Shown: piece after piece, positions 15,589 to 25,490 of the stretch
How the letters are laid out: every line of letters starts with the position of its first letter
Numbering within the stretch: the stretch's first letter is position 1
Virus record (IMG/VR): IMGVR_UViG_3300030012_002984
Coordinates: 1 to 32,556 of that record
Direction: 5' to 3' (one strand)
Source of the DNA: a virus
Length of the DNA: 32,556 nucleotides
Notes under the pieces: model-generated
Database searches by the model: none
Told to the model about the DNA's origin: nothing
What the model saw: the letters and a program-made list of their open reading frames with translations, nothing else
Translations under genes and position numbers: made by a program

Positions 15589-17379
15589 CTACTTATTTCC
15601 TAGTGCTTTCAATGCCTCTAAGTATTCTCTGTTGCGAGAACCATCCTTCATTATAATCGGTGCCTTGGTTCTCTGCTGTGCCATTACTCTACTATCAAAA
15701 GCAGAGATTGCTCTCATCTGTTCTTCTGGAGTCTTAGTATTTTTTTGTATACGATCAACTACAGATTGATACGTATTATCATTTAAAAACGTACTGTTTA
15801 ATGGATCAAATGTTTCTTTATATAATGATACACCCAACGCTTCTGGAACACCTTTGCTTCGTAAATCCTCATCTGATTCATACGACAACCTAGCACTCTC
15901 ACGTTGTGTTGCATAAAACCGTTGCTCCAATGGTGTACCTGCGTTTGCTGTCGATCTTCGCTTAGGCGACTCGAGTATCTCACCTGCTCGCGAGCGTACT
16001 TGCTCAAAGCTATCTAACTCTGGCTGTATACTTCTTACACGCTGTCCTTGACGCATTAAGTTCAACTGGCGTTCCAATGCCAATGGATCCAACAATCTTC
16101 GCTCCTCCAATGATATCAATGGAGTTTGTGTTCGCTCTATCTGTAGCTCTTTATATGCATTAACAGCAGCTTCGCCTACTGTAGCAATCTCTTCTTCAGT
16201 CAACTGAAACGGTGTATCATCATCAGCACGCAACTGCTCAAATACTGGCTCTGCTGTTTTGCGTAAATCATCTATATACTGACGTTCCGTTGTGTCTTGT
16301 TCTGGCACTTTCTCTTGAAATGCTTTCGTTATAAATGCTCGCTGTTTTGGTGGAGGTGGAATATATGGAGCCTTTAATATATCAGACGTTGTCTTCTTTA
16401 AAATAGGAGACAACTCTTGCAGTTTTAACTGATACTCAGCATCTTCTCTTCGTTCTATTTCTGTTTCTGGTATATCTGCAACATCTTGAAATCTTCCATT
16501 CAAAACTTTTGATTGCAATATATTTTTCATTATAGTTTTGAACTTTTCTCTTTGTATATCTTTGTCATCACCTACATATGATATATCAAAAGTATTCATT
16601 GCATTATTCAACACATGATACATAATGCCTGCTTTTTTATACTCTTCTCTTGTTCTATCAAACTTGTATTCTTTTTCATCCCCTTTATCTTTTAATAAAC
16701 CTTGTGGAGATTTTGTTTTATCTGATGCTTGAGCAATCGCTTGGTCAATAAACTTGTTAAAGTTTTTACTATATAAATATGTTTTTATTAGATTTTCTGA
16801 TGGCTTACCTTTAGCAAACTCTTTTGATATAACATCCGACATACCACCCAAAATACCATCTACACTGCTTGATAAAACATTATCAGAATAAACAACCTCT
16901 TTGGCATGCTTCCTTGCTGCTCGATCATACTTGCGATGATTTTTATCCAAATCATCTTCAAAACTTTTTTTCAACTTAGCACTATCAACTGTAGCTTGAT
17001 ACCGACGCAAAGTGTTGTCTTTCCTCCACTTATACATCGCCTGTTGATTTTTTCTATCTGCTATTGCTATACTTTTTCGATTTGCTTCTTTAGCTGCATG
17101 TTGTCTTCGTAGATTTCTTTGCTCTGCTGCAAATGCTTTCTTTGCTATGTTTATATTGCCTGACCGTAAATCTTTCATATTGCGTGCAAGTATCTTAAGA
17201 TAATCATCATAAGACCTTTGCTCAAGCTTCAATACACCCAATGCAGCCTTACGTGCCTCTACATCTGATTGATATGTACTCAACGCTTCTTGATATGCAG
17301 TCTCCATCGCACTGTTTATTCTGCGAGTATTCGACTGCATATACATATTTACAATCTCATTTGCTACTTCATATGACAT
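15589..17379 (-). CDS. Internal virion protein, helical, 596 aa
   Basis: ATG 17379 is preceded by GGGAGATTATTAAA. The first 160 residues form a long charged helical region (EQRNLRRQHAAKEANRKSIA, KKSFEDDLDKNHRKYDRAARK in part), the middle is mixed, and the C-terminal third is polar with a short proline stretch (APYIPPPPKQ). The layout resembles T7 gp15/gp14-type core proteins: long, helical and ejected with the DNA. No enzyme motif is seen. It lies one base after the stop of the smaller internal protein and ten bases before the giant one, so the three are probably made together. Confidence 0.65.
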   Translation of the reverse strand: MSYEVANEIVNMYMQSNTRRINSAMETAYQEALSTYQSDVEARKAALGVLKLEQRSYDDYLKILARNMKDLRSGNINIAKKAFAAEQRNLRRQHAAKEANRKSIAIADRKNQQAMYKWRKDNTLRRYQATVDSAKLKKSFEDDLDKNHRKYDRAARKHAKEVVYSDNVLSSSVDGILGGMSDVISKEFAKGKPSENLIKTYLYSKNFNKFIDQAIAQASDKTKSPQGLLKDKGDEKEYKFDRTREEYKKAGIMYHVLNNAMNTFDISYVGDDKDIQREKFKTIMKNILQSKVLNGRFQDVADIPETEIERREDAEYQLKLQELSPILKKTTSDILKAPYIPPPPKQRAFITKAFQEKVPEQDTTERQYIDDLRKTAEPVFEQLRADDDTPFQLTEEEIATVGEAAVNAYKELQIERTQTPLISLEERRLLDPLALERQLNLMRQGQRVRSIQPELDSFEQVRSRAGEILESPKRRSTANAGTPLEQRFYATQRESARLSYESDEDLRSKGVPEALGVSLYKETFDPLNSTFLNDNTYQSVVDRIQKNTKTPEEQMRAISAFDSRVMAQQRTKAPIIMKDGSRNREYLEALKALGNK

Positions 17380-17380
17380 T

Positions 17381-18241
17381 TTAATAATCTCCCGAAAGCA
17401 ACTCAGCTATAAAATCACGATCACTTAAATATATATTAGCAAACTGTTTTTGTATTTCATCATCAATCAACCTATCAGTCGAAAAGTCAGGATTACCTAA
17501 AAACGAAAAAGGATCTGTATACATCATCATAGCATCAACAGCCCTATTACCATCTCCACCCATGCCTTGTCCTCCTGTTCCAGACATACTAGCACCTTCA
17601 ACTGCCTTATAGTTTGGTTCACTTGACCCAAGTAATATATTACGTGTTGATGATATAACTTCTTGATCTTCTTTGCTTGGCTTGTCCCTCTCATAAGTTT
17701 CTTCTGCAAACTTCATCTTTGCTGCAATACCACCCGCCTGTGTCAATCCTTCTCCAGCTGCTCCCAACAAAGACATCACAGCCTGTCGCTCCATTGCTTT
17801 GCGCTGCAACTCTTGTTGACGCATCATTGCTAGCTGTTGCTGTTGCTGCTGTGCTACAACTGCGTCTCGTTCTGCTACTGCTCTTTGAGCCTCTGCTCTA
17901 GCAGCCTCTGATGTTTGCTTCAATGCTTGCTGCTGCCGAAACGCTGCACCTTGACCAATGTCTCCCACCGCTTGACTGGCACCAAAACGAGCCAATGCTT
18001 CTCGCTCTGCCGTTTGTACCGGAGACATAACTTGTGTGCCATACACCTGACGATCTTGATCTGACATACCAAAAGCAGACTCTGCTTCCATACGTTCCAG
18101 TTCTTTTAACCTACGACGTTGCTCTTCAGTCAGCTTTAAATCTTCTGCTGCTCCTCCTGCACCTATAGCTCCAGACACACCCTTTATCAACGATCCACCC
18201 AATCCTGATAACAGTGCCAACTCTAGTCCTGTTAATGCCAT
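17381..18241 (-). CDS. Small internal virion protein, gp14-like, 286 aa
   Basis: ATG 18241 follows GAGGTAAGTT. The N-terminus (residues 4-30, LELALLSGLGGSLIKGVSGA and so on) is hydrophobic and glycine-rich, able to enter a membrane. Residues 35-170 are a long Q/A/E/R helix with a QQQQQQ run and AEQ heptads. The tail is polar. This is the typical make-up of short-tailed phage ejection proteins such as T7 gp14, which enters the outer membrane at infection. The family link is by composition and gene order only. Confidence 0.65.
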   Translation of the reverse strand: MALTGLELALLSGLGGSLIKGVSGAIGAGGAAEDLKLTEEQRRRLKELERMEAESAFGMSDQDRQVYGTQVMSPVQTAEREALARFGASQAVGDIGQGAAFRQQQALKQTSEAARAEAQRAVAERDAVVAQQQQQQLAMMRQQELQRKAMERQAVMSLLGAAGEGLTQAGGIAAKMKFAEETYERDKPSKEDQEVISSTRNILLGSSEPNYKAVEGASMSGTGGQGMGGDGNRAVDAMMMYTDPFSFLGNPDFSTDRLIDDEIQKQFANIYLSDRDFIAELLSGDY

Positions 18242-18249
18242 AACTTACC

Positions 18250-18915
18250 TCACATATAAAAACATTCTAATGATACTGACCATGATACATTTTGACACAT
18301 ACCTGCTGTTGATTCAGCAACCAAACCAATACTGTAACCACGAACTTGATTAGATATATCATCTAAAACAAAACCATTTGTTCTCGATGTTCCATTTATA
18401 AGCACATTATAAGTTAAACCTGCTGGTTGCTCATGTACTTGATGATGCACAACTCCTGATGATATAAACTTACTATTCATAGCAGCTTTTATTTGTGTCA
18501 ATCCATTTGTACCATCACCATCAGCTAAACTTTGATGTATCATTGACCACTGAAAAAACAATGTACAGGGACGCAAAATGTCAAACGTTATGTTTGTATA
18601 AGGTATGTACGCTCTTGGTTTGCTTGATCCTGTTGCTCCAGTCCTATCCGTCAACCAACGAGAACAATAAGATAGATTGTTTAAAAAAGTACCATTATTT
18701 CTACCACCAAACACACCTGATACATTTACAGATATATTGCCTGTTGGTTCATATCGACCTTCCATTATATGATGGGTGTCTATCCATTGACCCGTTGCAA
18801 AATCCGAACCTGATAGCTTGGCTTGCTTCTTTTGCATTGCATCAAGATTACTACGTACATCAGCTGCACTCGCTACCTCTGATGCTGCAAACGTTTTGGG
18901 AAATGTAATACTCAT
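18250..18915 (-). CDS. Virion appendage protein, 221 aa
   Basis: ATG 18915 lies in an ATGA overlap with the preceding gene, behind GAGGGAACA. A short N-terminal helical part (EVASAADVRSNLDAMQKKQA) ends in ATGQWIDTHHIM. Then comes a beta-rich body (NISVNVSGVFGG, CTLFFQWSMIHQSL, YSIGLVAESTAGM). No family recognised. The N-terminal pattern of helix plus an ID motif is shared in outline with the next two genes, which suggests a common way of docking on the tail. Likely a tail spike, fibre or collar-type component. Confidence 0.6.
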   Translation of the reverse strand: MSITFPKTFAASEVASAADVRSNLDAMQKKQAKLSGSDFATGQWIDTHHIMEGRYEPTGNISVNVSGVFGGRNNGTFLNNLSYCSRWLTDRTGATGSSKPRAYIPYTNITFDILRPCTLFFQWSMIHQSLADGDGTNGLTQIKAAMNSKFISSGVVHHQVHEQPAGLTYNVLINGTSRTNGFVLDDISNQVRGYSIGLVAESTAGMCQNVSWSVSLECFYM

Positions 18916-19751
18916 TGTTCCCTCATTACCAAATATGCCATATGACTACGAGATACTGTATTCGTTTGTACACCCGATGAAGTCGTTAATAATCTCCAAG
19001 AGTTTTGTGGAGAACCTGTAACAGAGTCATACTTTTGATCCAGCAAACCTCTTATTCGTAAACGCAAACCGTATATAGTTATATTGCTATCAGGAGCATA
19101 AATCCAATCTCCATAACCTGTACTTGGATGTGTATCCAAAACTCTTGGATTATTAACTGCTGAATATAATGGATCATATAAAACTACAGTATGAGGAACA
19201 ATCGTACAACCATATCCCTGTGATGTATGTGTTCCAAAAGATGTAATACTTCCTGGGCTTCCAGCAATACCTTGTTCAAAATCTCCTTGATTAGGAACTG
19301 CTTGCCAGCTACCACCAAAACTGCTTTGATACTCCAACCATATTGCCCACACACAACCATTATTACCCTGAACATTTACTGGAGCACTATCATTAGCTAC
19401 TGTCTGATAATCAAACTGCCAATATACTCGAATCAAATCTGAACTTGTAACAGGCTGTACAACTGTCCAAGTTTGAATCGTAACTGGTGCATCAAAAGGT
19501 GTACCTGTAGCTGTATTAGCTGATGCTGTTACTGGAGTTGTATCATCATTACTATCAGCTGCAACCAATATAATACCACTTTTTCCATGACTGTTATTCA
19601 AGTCAAATGAAGGTTGATCAATACCTTCATTGCGAACATTATCTCCATCCATAGGAAATGCAGCATTTACTTCTGTAAACTGTTGATTCAACTGGGTAGA
19701 TGTATAACTAGATCCCCTCTTTATAGGATCTGCATTGGTTATTCTACTCAT
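18912..19751 (-). CDS. Virion appendage protein, 279 aa
   Basis: Start set at ATG 19751 (MSRITNADPIKRG): GGGAG lies 6 bases upstream and the ATG overlaps the previous TGA. The longer frame from 19802 would add 17 residues inside the upstream gene. The N-terminus has SSYTSTQLNQQFTEVNAAF followed by DNVRNEGIDQPSF, a helix-plus-ID pattern. The body is beta-rich (IRVYWQFDYQTV, ITIYGLRLRIRGL) with many aromatic residues, as in receptor-binding or fibre domains. No family recognised. Confidence 0.6.
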   Translation of the reverse strand: MSRITNADPIKRGSSYTSTQLNQQFTEVNAAFPMDGDNVRNEGIDQPSFDLNNSHGKSGIILVAADSNDDTTPVTASANTATGTPFDAPVTIQTWTVVQPVTSSDLIRVYWQFDYQTVANDSAPVNVQGNNGCVWAIWLEYQSSFGGSWQAVPNQGDFEQGIAGSPGSITSFGTHTSQGYGCTIVPHTVVLYDPLYSAVNNPRVLDTHPSTGYGDWIYAPDSNITIYGLRLRIRGLLDQKYDSVTGSPQNSWRLLTTSSGVQTNTVSRSHMAYLVMREQ

Positions 19752-20365
19752 CGCCATCTCCCAATAAACATGTGCTGCATTGATAAAAGGGTAAACAAAC
19801 ATCTAGTATCTTCTGTAGCCCCGGCAGCTACAGAAGCTGCTTGCACAGTTACTGTATTAGGTGATGCTGTTATTGGAACATCACAAACCATTCGATGAGT
19901 TGTTGTAGGAAAAGATAGTTTATGTGCCGTGCAAACCTCAACCCCATCAAACAATAAACGAATAGAGGTAGATTTTAAACTACCTCTGTGTGTATTAAAA
20001 AGATTGTTATACACATGAAAAGAAAACTCCCAATGTAACATACCATCTTTCATATCTGATAACGTAAACTCATCTACAGTAACCCATCCTCCACCATATG
20101 TATTATACGTGATGCCACGAAAATCACTAGCACCTGCAACAATCGATGTATCTTCTAAGGCTGTATTGTCACCACGACGAAATATCTGAACATAATGTAG
20201 CGCCTTGTCCTTCTTATTTGATTCATCAAATACATTCACTGGTGTCATGGTGCGATCAATCCCACCATTTAAGCTACTCTTCTGTGTATTGTATCCCTGA
20301 TTAAACTGCTTGTAGTCTATTATCGCATTGTCACGAGGATACCCTTCTGTCCACTTCTTGCTCAT
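19748..20365 (-). CDS. Virion appendage protein, 205 aa
   Basis: ATG 20365 forms an ATGA overlap with the nozzle-like gene; the ribosome binding site is weak (GGTAAGAAGTT), so translation is probably coupled. An N-terminal stretch IIDYKQFNQGYNTQKSSLNG ending in GIDRTM recalls the helix-plus-ID pattern of the next two proteins. The body is beta-rich (LHWEFSFHVYNNLF, STSIRLLFDGVEV). No family recognised. Likely part of the tail periphery. Confidence 0.6.
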   Translation of the reverse strand: MSKKWTEGYPRDNAIIDYKQFNQGYNTQKSSLNGGIDRTMTPVNVFDESNKKDKALHYVQIFRRGDNTALEDTSIVAGASDFRGITYNTYGGGWVTVDEFTLSDMKDGMLHWEFSFHVYNNLFNTHRGSLKSTSIRLLFDGVEVCTAHKLSFPTTTHRMVCDVPITASPNTVTVQAASVAAGATEDTRCLFTLLSMQHMFIGRWR

Positions 20366-22458
20366 AACTTCTTACCTTTTATGATTCGAGTGCCAGCTGC
20401 TGTATAATCAATCGCATACCCAATCACATGCATGTCTGCTGTCGTCTCTATCATAAACTGAAACCAACTACAGGCCTTTGTGTATATGTCATATCGCAAC
20501 ATTGTAATCAATGGCTCTTGCCAACTTGCTCCGCTATCCAACTGTGCAACGTTGTACACAGGTTGATCTGCAATATCAGCAGGCTGTTGCCGTAATGCTT
20601 GGGATGTATGCTGTGTCGTATAATCATAATCAGTAAAAAACTTCAATGGTATGTCTTGGTCTCCACCTGTAGCCAAGTAAATATACACACCATGTATCTT
20701 CTTCTTGAGCGAAGCATCACCCATATCCAACCATGCAGATCGAAGAATCGATGTCGGGGCTGTCAAATCTACAATCGCATCTTCACGTTTTGTCTGACCT
20801 GAACATCGACGATGAGATAACACCATAACACCATGCTGATTGGTTGCTGATGCCGCAGCATCGGACATACCAAAAAGCACGTCACCTGTCGCATTTACAA
20901 TCATCTGACCCATCGGGAAGTCTCTTGTTGACCAGCTCTTCTTATCTGTATGATAGACCAAAACCATATTGTTTACAGGACTACCATCTACAGGAAACGA
21001 AAAGATTAACTCTCGCCTCTTCTTGCTATACACACCTGATGCTTTGGCCAAAGCATCAATGTTGACACGTCGAAACAAATCACGTAAATGAGGTGTAACA
21101 TTCTGTACATTCGGACTATCGCTATAATCCAAGTTTATATTTACGCTGTACACACCATCATACGATAAAAATACTACGCCAAGACCAGGAGCTGAAACAA
21201 TCGTGTTTGTTGCAATCGTACCAATATACTGAGACAAACTCGCTGACGAAAAGTTTGGATAATCACCCTGCAATATATCAATACTCTTCTCTCGAAAAAT
21301 CAATAAATGAGAAAAGTATGAGTATAATCCTGTAAGACCGCCACCCTGTCTATGGCCTAGTGTAATAAAAGAGAATGCTCCAAACTGGTCTGGTCTTGCA
21401 GGATTAGAAAAGTATAACGTCAAGTCTTCATCACGACCACCATCAAGAAACAAACAATCTTTGTACACCCCAACAAATCTTGCTTTCCTAGCAGGCATCA
21501 CAACAGAGTTCGTTTCCAATGGAGCCTGAGAACCCAACGCTGTATCTGGTATGTCATCTATAAATATATCGTCTCGATTATTGGGAATCTCAGCAACAAA
21601 ATAATATGTCAATGAATCATTTCCTGCATCGTCTGAAAAGTTTTTAGTACGATATATTCTTCGAGCAACAACATCTTCATTGCCTGTTGGTATCTCAACA
21701 TTTAAAGCATACTTAAGATTTAAAGATATTGTTGCCCACTCTACTGTATTGGAAAAAGAAGATAAAGGACCCTCAGAACCCGCTGTATTTACAAAAGAGA
21801 TTTTGTATCGATATTTATTTTCTTTAGTATCAACAGGTATTCCAAGGCCTTTATCTTTAAAATCACCTAACAATGTTGCTGCATTGTCTGCATAAAACCA
21901 AATGCTAGTTTTGTTACCATTGGTAGATGTAGAAGAAAAAGTAGTCTCTACTCCCCATACAACTGGAGCCGATGGCAATGCATCAAAACCCAATGGAAGC
22001 TCCACCAAATAGTTTGTCGAATAACTTGTACACGGCCACAAATGACTTTTGGCTGGTTTATTGTATCCATTGACATAGATAATGTATCTGCCAAACTGAG
22101 CATACTGTGTACCTACTTCCGACACCAATGGCTGTACTCTGGCTGTCGATAGCTCTTGTTTTTTCAACACTCCGGCAAAATCATTCAGCTGATACAACAC
22201 ACCCGACTGCTCAAACAATATGCTGTCTTGCGCTCCTTGGTGGCGTTGCACATAAAACATGCTATCAACCACACTCGTCAAAAAAGGATCCCAATCATTG
22301 GCATTGACATCATACTTTTCCCAGCCAAGACGATTTACCCAACCGCCTGTAACTGGATCAACAGCCCAGTTTTCTAACTCAAATACACCCGATGGAGGTT
22401 GAGGAACCTGCTGAAACAATCCCTTCAGGTCGATTATTTGTATATGAGTATCTTTCAT
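20362..22458 (-). CDS. Tail nozzle / tail-tube-B-like stabilisation protein, 698 aa
   Basis: Start set at ATG 22458 (MKDTHIQIIDLKG) with AAGAGGTTGTA before it and TAATG overlap with the adaptor gene; the frame extends 8 codons further without a better site. The opening GVFELENWAVDPVTGGWVNR is the type seen at the start of nozzle proteins in short-tailed phages. The body is beta-rich throughout, with blocks such as GRYIIYVNGYNKPAK, YKISFVNTAGSEGPLS (fibronectin-like) and GVVFLSYDGVYSVN, consistent with a beta-propeller core. Its length is near T7 gp12 (794). It would form the distal tail tube below the adaptor ring. Assignment rests on order and composition. Confidence 0.72.
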   Translation of the reverse strand: MKDTHIQIIDLKGLFQQVPQPPSGVFELENWAVDPVTGGWVNRLGWEKYDVNANDWDPFLTSVVDSMFYVQRHQGAQDSILFEQSGVLYQLNDFAGVLKKQELSTARVQPLVSEVGTQYAQFGRYIIYVNGYNKPAKSHLWPCTSYSTNYLVELPLGFDALPSAPVVWGVETTFSSTSTNGNKTSIWFYADNAATLLGDFKDKGLGIPVDTKENKYRYKISFVNTAGSEGPLSSFSNTVEWATISLNLKYALNVEIPTGNEDVVARRIYRTKNFSDDAGNDSLTYYFVAEIPNNRDDIFIDDIPDTALGSQAPLETNSVVMPARKARFVGVYKDCLFLDGGRDEDLTLYFSNPARPDQFGAFSFITLGHRQGGGLTGLYSYFSHLLIFREKSIDILQGDYPNFSSASLSQYIGTIATNTIVSAPGLGVVFLSYDGVYSVNINLDYSDSPNVQNVTPHLRDLFRRVNIDALAKASGVYSKKRRELIFSFPVDGSPVNNMVLVYHTDKKSWSTRDFPMGQMIVNATGDVLFGMSDAAASATNQHGVMVLSHRRCSGQTKREDAIVDLTAPTSILRSAWLDMGDASLKKKIHGVYIYLATGGDQDIPLKFFTDYDYTTQHTSQALRQQPADIADQPVYNVAQLDSGASWQEPLITMLRYDIYTKACSWFQFMIETTADMHVIGYAIDYTAAGTRIIKGKKL

Positions 22459-23756
22459 TACAACCTCTTGAGCGGAGTCCACATCGGAACTGTATCAACA
22501 CCACTCTCCTGCATGTAACCTTTTACCCATCGCCTAGGCTTTTGTGTCAAAAATCTCTGCTCCAGCTTTATTATCTCTTCAAGATACTTTGCTCGATATA
22601 TACGACTCATTTGTGCATTGTCGTGTTTATTAAAAATATCCATCAAAGACCCATAGGCCAAAACAAGATGATGACTTTGTGGTAAGTCTGGGGTATCTGT
22701 ATCTTCTTGTAATCTTGCAGGTCGATATATATAACGCACCGATAGCTCATAGTCCGTGCTTTGTCTCGGATATAAACGAATCCTTTGAACATATCCGTCC
22801 GTATACGTATACCTAGGATTATTAAGTACAAAACTACCATTCTCAAACTCAGCCTGCGAAAAGTCTATGTTCTCTGATAATGATGCTGAAACATCTTTCA
22901 ATGTACCAACTTGATACACTCCATCAAACTGAGGCGTTGTTGCTGCATTCTTTATGTAAAATCGCCTGGCATATCCTACCTTTGTTAAATCCAACGAAGA
23001 TGTCAATGTCATTCGTTGAGCATCAGTTAATGTGATTGCTTCTGAAAATGGAGACAATCCAGACTCTAGCTCTGTAGCCTGACCATTGGCTGGATACTTT
23101 ACATACGTATATGCCAACCGTACAGTTCTAGTTCCCTGACCAGCTGATGTAGCTGTTGCTGTTGGTGTCAATACAATCGGTGGTGCCGATACATATTCTG
23201 AATCTTGCATAATCCAGTAGTTCGGAATGTTTACCTCATCCAACGGAAGATTGTAATACTCATCTTCGTACCTAGTCAAAGGTATATATCGACCCACAGC
23301 TGTAGGAGCAATGCTCATACTACGTTTGCCAACCTGCAATATCGATACACAATCTTTGGGTAAACGTATAAATCTTTGTTTAAACTTTACTGGCTGTCCA
23401 ATAAAAGCAAAACTGCCTTCTATAAATACAGTGATTGCTGATGCCTTGTATATAACATCATGCTCAACACCATCTATTTCAATAATGTTACCTTCAACCC
23501 AATCAGGTATCGAAGGGTTTATTACAATCTGCGTTAATCCTGCAATAACACCTGTAACACCTGATGCTGTATATTCCGCATCAGTATATATCGGTATCTT
23601 TACTTCTTTCTGTGCAAAAGTAAAAGGCTTCTCCGAGAACAACATACGATAGGTTTCGTTGATTACATTGTCAACCTGAGCAGAATAATCCCTATTTACA
23701 TTAGGATCATAGTCTGTAATGTTTGCAATGTATTCTCTTATCTCACGTAGATTCAT
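22458..23756 (-). CDS. Head-tail adaptor / tail-tube-A-like protein, 432 aa
   Basis: ATG 23756 follows AGGATGGCATT. The N-terminal MNLREIREYIANITDYDPN followed by YSAQVDNVINETYRMLF fits the helical start of adaptor proteins that sit under the portal. The C-terminal helix bundle (SHHLVLAYGSLMDIFNKHD, RIYRAKYLEEIIKLEQRFL) is also typical. Between them (about 200-330) lies an inserted beta domain (TRTVRLAYTYVKYP) that looks immunoglobulin-like. This makes it longer than T7 gp11 (about 196). A terminator lies between it and the capsid genes, so it opens the tail transcript. Confidence 0.72.
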   Translation of the reverse strand: MNLREIREYIANITDYDPNVNRDYSAQVDNVINETYRMLFSEKPFTFAQKEVKIPIYTDAEYTASGVTGVIAGLTQIVINPSIPDWVEGNIIEIDGVEHDVIYKASAITVFIEGSFAFIGQPVKFKQRFIRLPKDCVSILQVGKRSMSIAPTAVGRYIPLTRYEDEYYNLPLDEVNIPNYWIMQDSEYVSAPPIVLTPTATATSAGQGTRTVRLAYTYVKYPANGQATELESGLSPFSEAITLTDAQRMTLTSSLDLTKVGYARRFYIKNAATTPQFDGVYQVGTLKDVSASLSENIDFSQAEFENGSFVLNNPRYTYTDGYVQRIRLYPRQSTDYELSVRYIYRPARLQEDTDTPDLPQSHHLVLAYGSLMDIFNKHDNAQMSRIYRAKYLEEIIKLEQRFLTQKPRRWVKGYMQESGVDTVPMWTPLKRL

Positions 23757-23767
23757 AATGCCATCCT

Positions 23768-23800
23768 ATAAAAATGGGGGCAAGTAATCTTACCCCCATT
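23768..23800 (-). terminator. Leftward intrinsic terminator after capsid genes
   Basis: AATGGGGG (23773-23780) pairs perfectly with CCCCCATT (23793-23800), with a 12-base loop. The A-tract on its left gives a U-rich tail in leftward RNA. It sits 20 bases after the decoration-protein stop and would lower expression of tail genes relative to capsid genes. Confidence 0.88.
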
Positions 23801-23819
23801 CAGAGAGAAACCTTATGGT

Positions 23820-24326
23820 TTAAAAGTTTGGAAGTACGTATACTGTAGCAGCGTTACCAGATTCAGCAGACACAGCAATCGCAACAATGTGCGCTTGTTG
23901 AGTAACTGCACCTGCACCTGCACCACCACTACCTTCTTTTTGATCAGAACGATAAGATGGAGCAACAGCAGCACGTCCACCAGTAGACGATGCAACAAGA
24001 CGATCTGCTTGAGCAACACCAGTAGCAACGTTTGCAGAAATCATTCCACGAACGCAAATACGAATGTTGTCACCCGCAGCCGCAGCAGCAGCAATCGCAA
24101 CACCAACACACAATGATGTAATAGTAGCACCAGAGTTCAGCTTCTTGACATGCAATGCTTTGTCACTATCGTCTGATTTACTCAGATCAAGAGTAACAAA
24201 ATCACCAGCTGCAATCGCTTCGGATGCAATAAATACTTCTTCAATACGACGGTCTGATGCATTTACAGAAGAACCTGTTGTATCAGCAGCAGCGTCTAGT
24301 CTTTGTAGTAAGTTTTGAGTAGCCAT
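23820..24326 (-). CDS. Capsid decoration/cement-like protein, 168 aa
   Basis: ATG 24326 follows AGAGGTAAATC, 9 bases after the capsid stop. The protein has the outline of DUF2190-type decoration proteins: EAIAAGDFVTLDLSKSDD, a GVAIAAAAAAGDNIRICVRG core, then GVAQADRLV, with a G/A-rich loop before the last strand (ATVYVLPNF). Gene order (next to the capsid gene, before a terminator, strong ribosome binding site) supports a protein made in amounts similar to the capsid. The family name is a guess from pattern. Confidence 0.6.
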   Translation of the reverse strand: MATQNLLQRLDAAADTTGSSVNASDRRIEEVFIASEAIAAGDFVTLDLSKSDDSDKALHVKKLNSGATITSLCVGVAIAAAAAAGDNIRICVRGMISANVATGVAQADRLVASSTGGRAAVAPSYRSDQKEGSGGAGAGAVTQQAHIVAIAVSAESGNAATVYVLPNF

Positions 24327-24335
24327 GATTTACCT

Positions 24336-25490
24336 CTAGTTAATGGTTGCAAATGCGTTAATAAGAATACCATGTCCGCTCAAGTTTGCAGTAGTAAACT
24401 GTGTACGGGTCATGATATGAGCAGCCATTGCTGCGTATCCAGAAATACGCTCAAACTCGCTCATCTCAAAATAAGCATCTTTGTCAAAGTACAATGACAG
24501 AAGTTTGCTATTCAAGAACATTGCATCAATAGTACCATGCAAGTTTTCAGTAGCTGTTCCATCAGTAGAATACTTATTAGATCCACTTCCAAACTCAATA
24601 GCAGCTCCATTCATATCTTTTGCAGCAATAGCAAGTTGAGCTGAAGAGTTACCAGATGCTGCATCAGTAAAGTTTGTACCAAGATTAGGCTCAACATATA
24701 CCTTTGCACCATTAAACATAAGAGCCAGTTTACCAGCCATATCACGTTCTTCTTGAATAGAAGTATAACGTTCTTGGTTAAAAAGACTGTTCTTATATAG
24801 CTCATAACAACGAGGTGACATAAGAATAATGTCAACTTCACCTTCTGGAGCATATACTTGTGTATCAATGTACAACTTACTCATCGCTCGGAAAAGACGA
24901 GTTGCTTGATCAGTTACACCAGGAAATGCTGATGGACAATCTACATATTGATTTTGAAATGTAGTTGTATATACAGCTTTATCAAGTCCACCTACAGTAC
25001 CTGTTTGTTGTCCAAAAGGTTGACATCCAAACCATCCACCTGTAACAAATGGAGACAATGTTTCAAGTTCAGTCAAAGATGTTGAGTTACCTTCAACAAC
25101 TTGCTTACAAAACTCTCGTTGAAGCATACCCATAACGGACTTCAAACGAGCTTCTGCAATGTTGATTACAGCACGGTCGCCCTTATTAGACAGCTGTTCT
25201 TTTTCAGTGATTACGACTGGAGCAGCAAAGTCACACCAGTTGTATTCAGTTTGGCGAAGAGGATCTTTAACAGCAAGATTGATTGACTCGTATCCACTGG
25301 ACAGCTGAGTAATCATACTGTGTTCGGTCATGATAGCCGGGCAGTTTACCTTGCTACCACCATCACTCTCAATAACGGCTCCGTGTGAACGAATCGCATC
25401 AAGGATGGGAATATTTTTAAATGTATTGTCTACCTCACGATCTTTTAAGATACGCAGGGTCGACGCTAATATGTCTGGTTGAATGGGCAT
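24336..25490 (-). CDS. Major capsid protein, 384 aa
   Basis: ATG 25490 has the best ribosome binding site in the window (AGGAGG, spacing 6), as expected for the most abundant virion protein. Features fit an HK97-fold capsid: N-terminal helix (DILASTLRILKDREVDNTF), SDGGSKVNCPAIMTE, an E-loop-like region with ESINLAVKDPLRQTEY, a spine helix (AVINIAEARLKSVMGMLQRE), and a long C-terminal domain with EVDIILMSPRCYELYKNS and MFNGAKVYVEPNL. Length and position directly after the scaffold are normal. The exact capsid subfamily cannot be named without a search. Confidence 0.85.
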   Translation of the reverse strand: MPIQPDILASTLRILKDREVDNTFKNIPILDAIRSHGAVIESDGGSKVNCPAIMTEHSMITQLSSGYESINLAVKDPLRQTEYNWCDFAAPVVITEKEQLSNKGDRAVINIAEARLKSVMGMLQREFCKQVVEGNSTSLTELETLSPFVTGGWFGCQPFGQQTGTVGGLDKAVYTTTFQNQYVDCPSAFPGVTDQATRLFRAMSKLYIDTQVYAPEGEVDIILMSPRCYELYKNSLFNQERYTSIQEERDMAGKLALMFNGAKVYVEPNLGTNFTDAASGNSSAQLAIAAKDMNGAAIEFGSGSNKYSTDGTATENLHGTIDAMFLNSKLLSLYFDKDAYFEMSEFERISGYAAMAAHIMTRTQFTTANLSGHGILINAFATIN

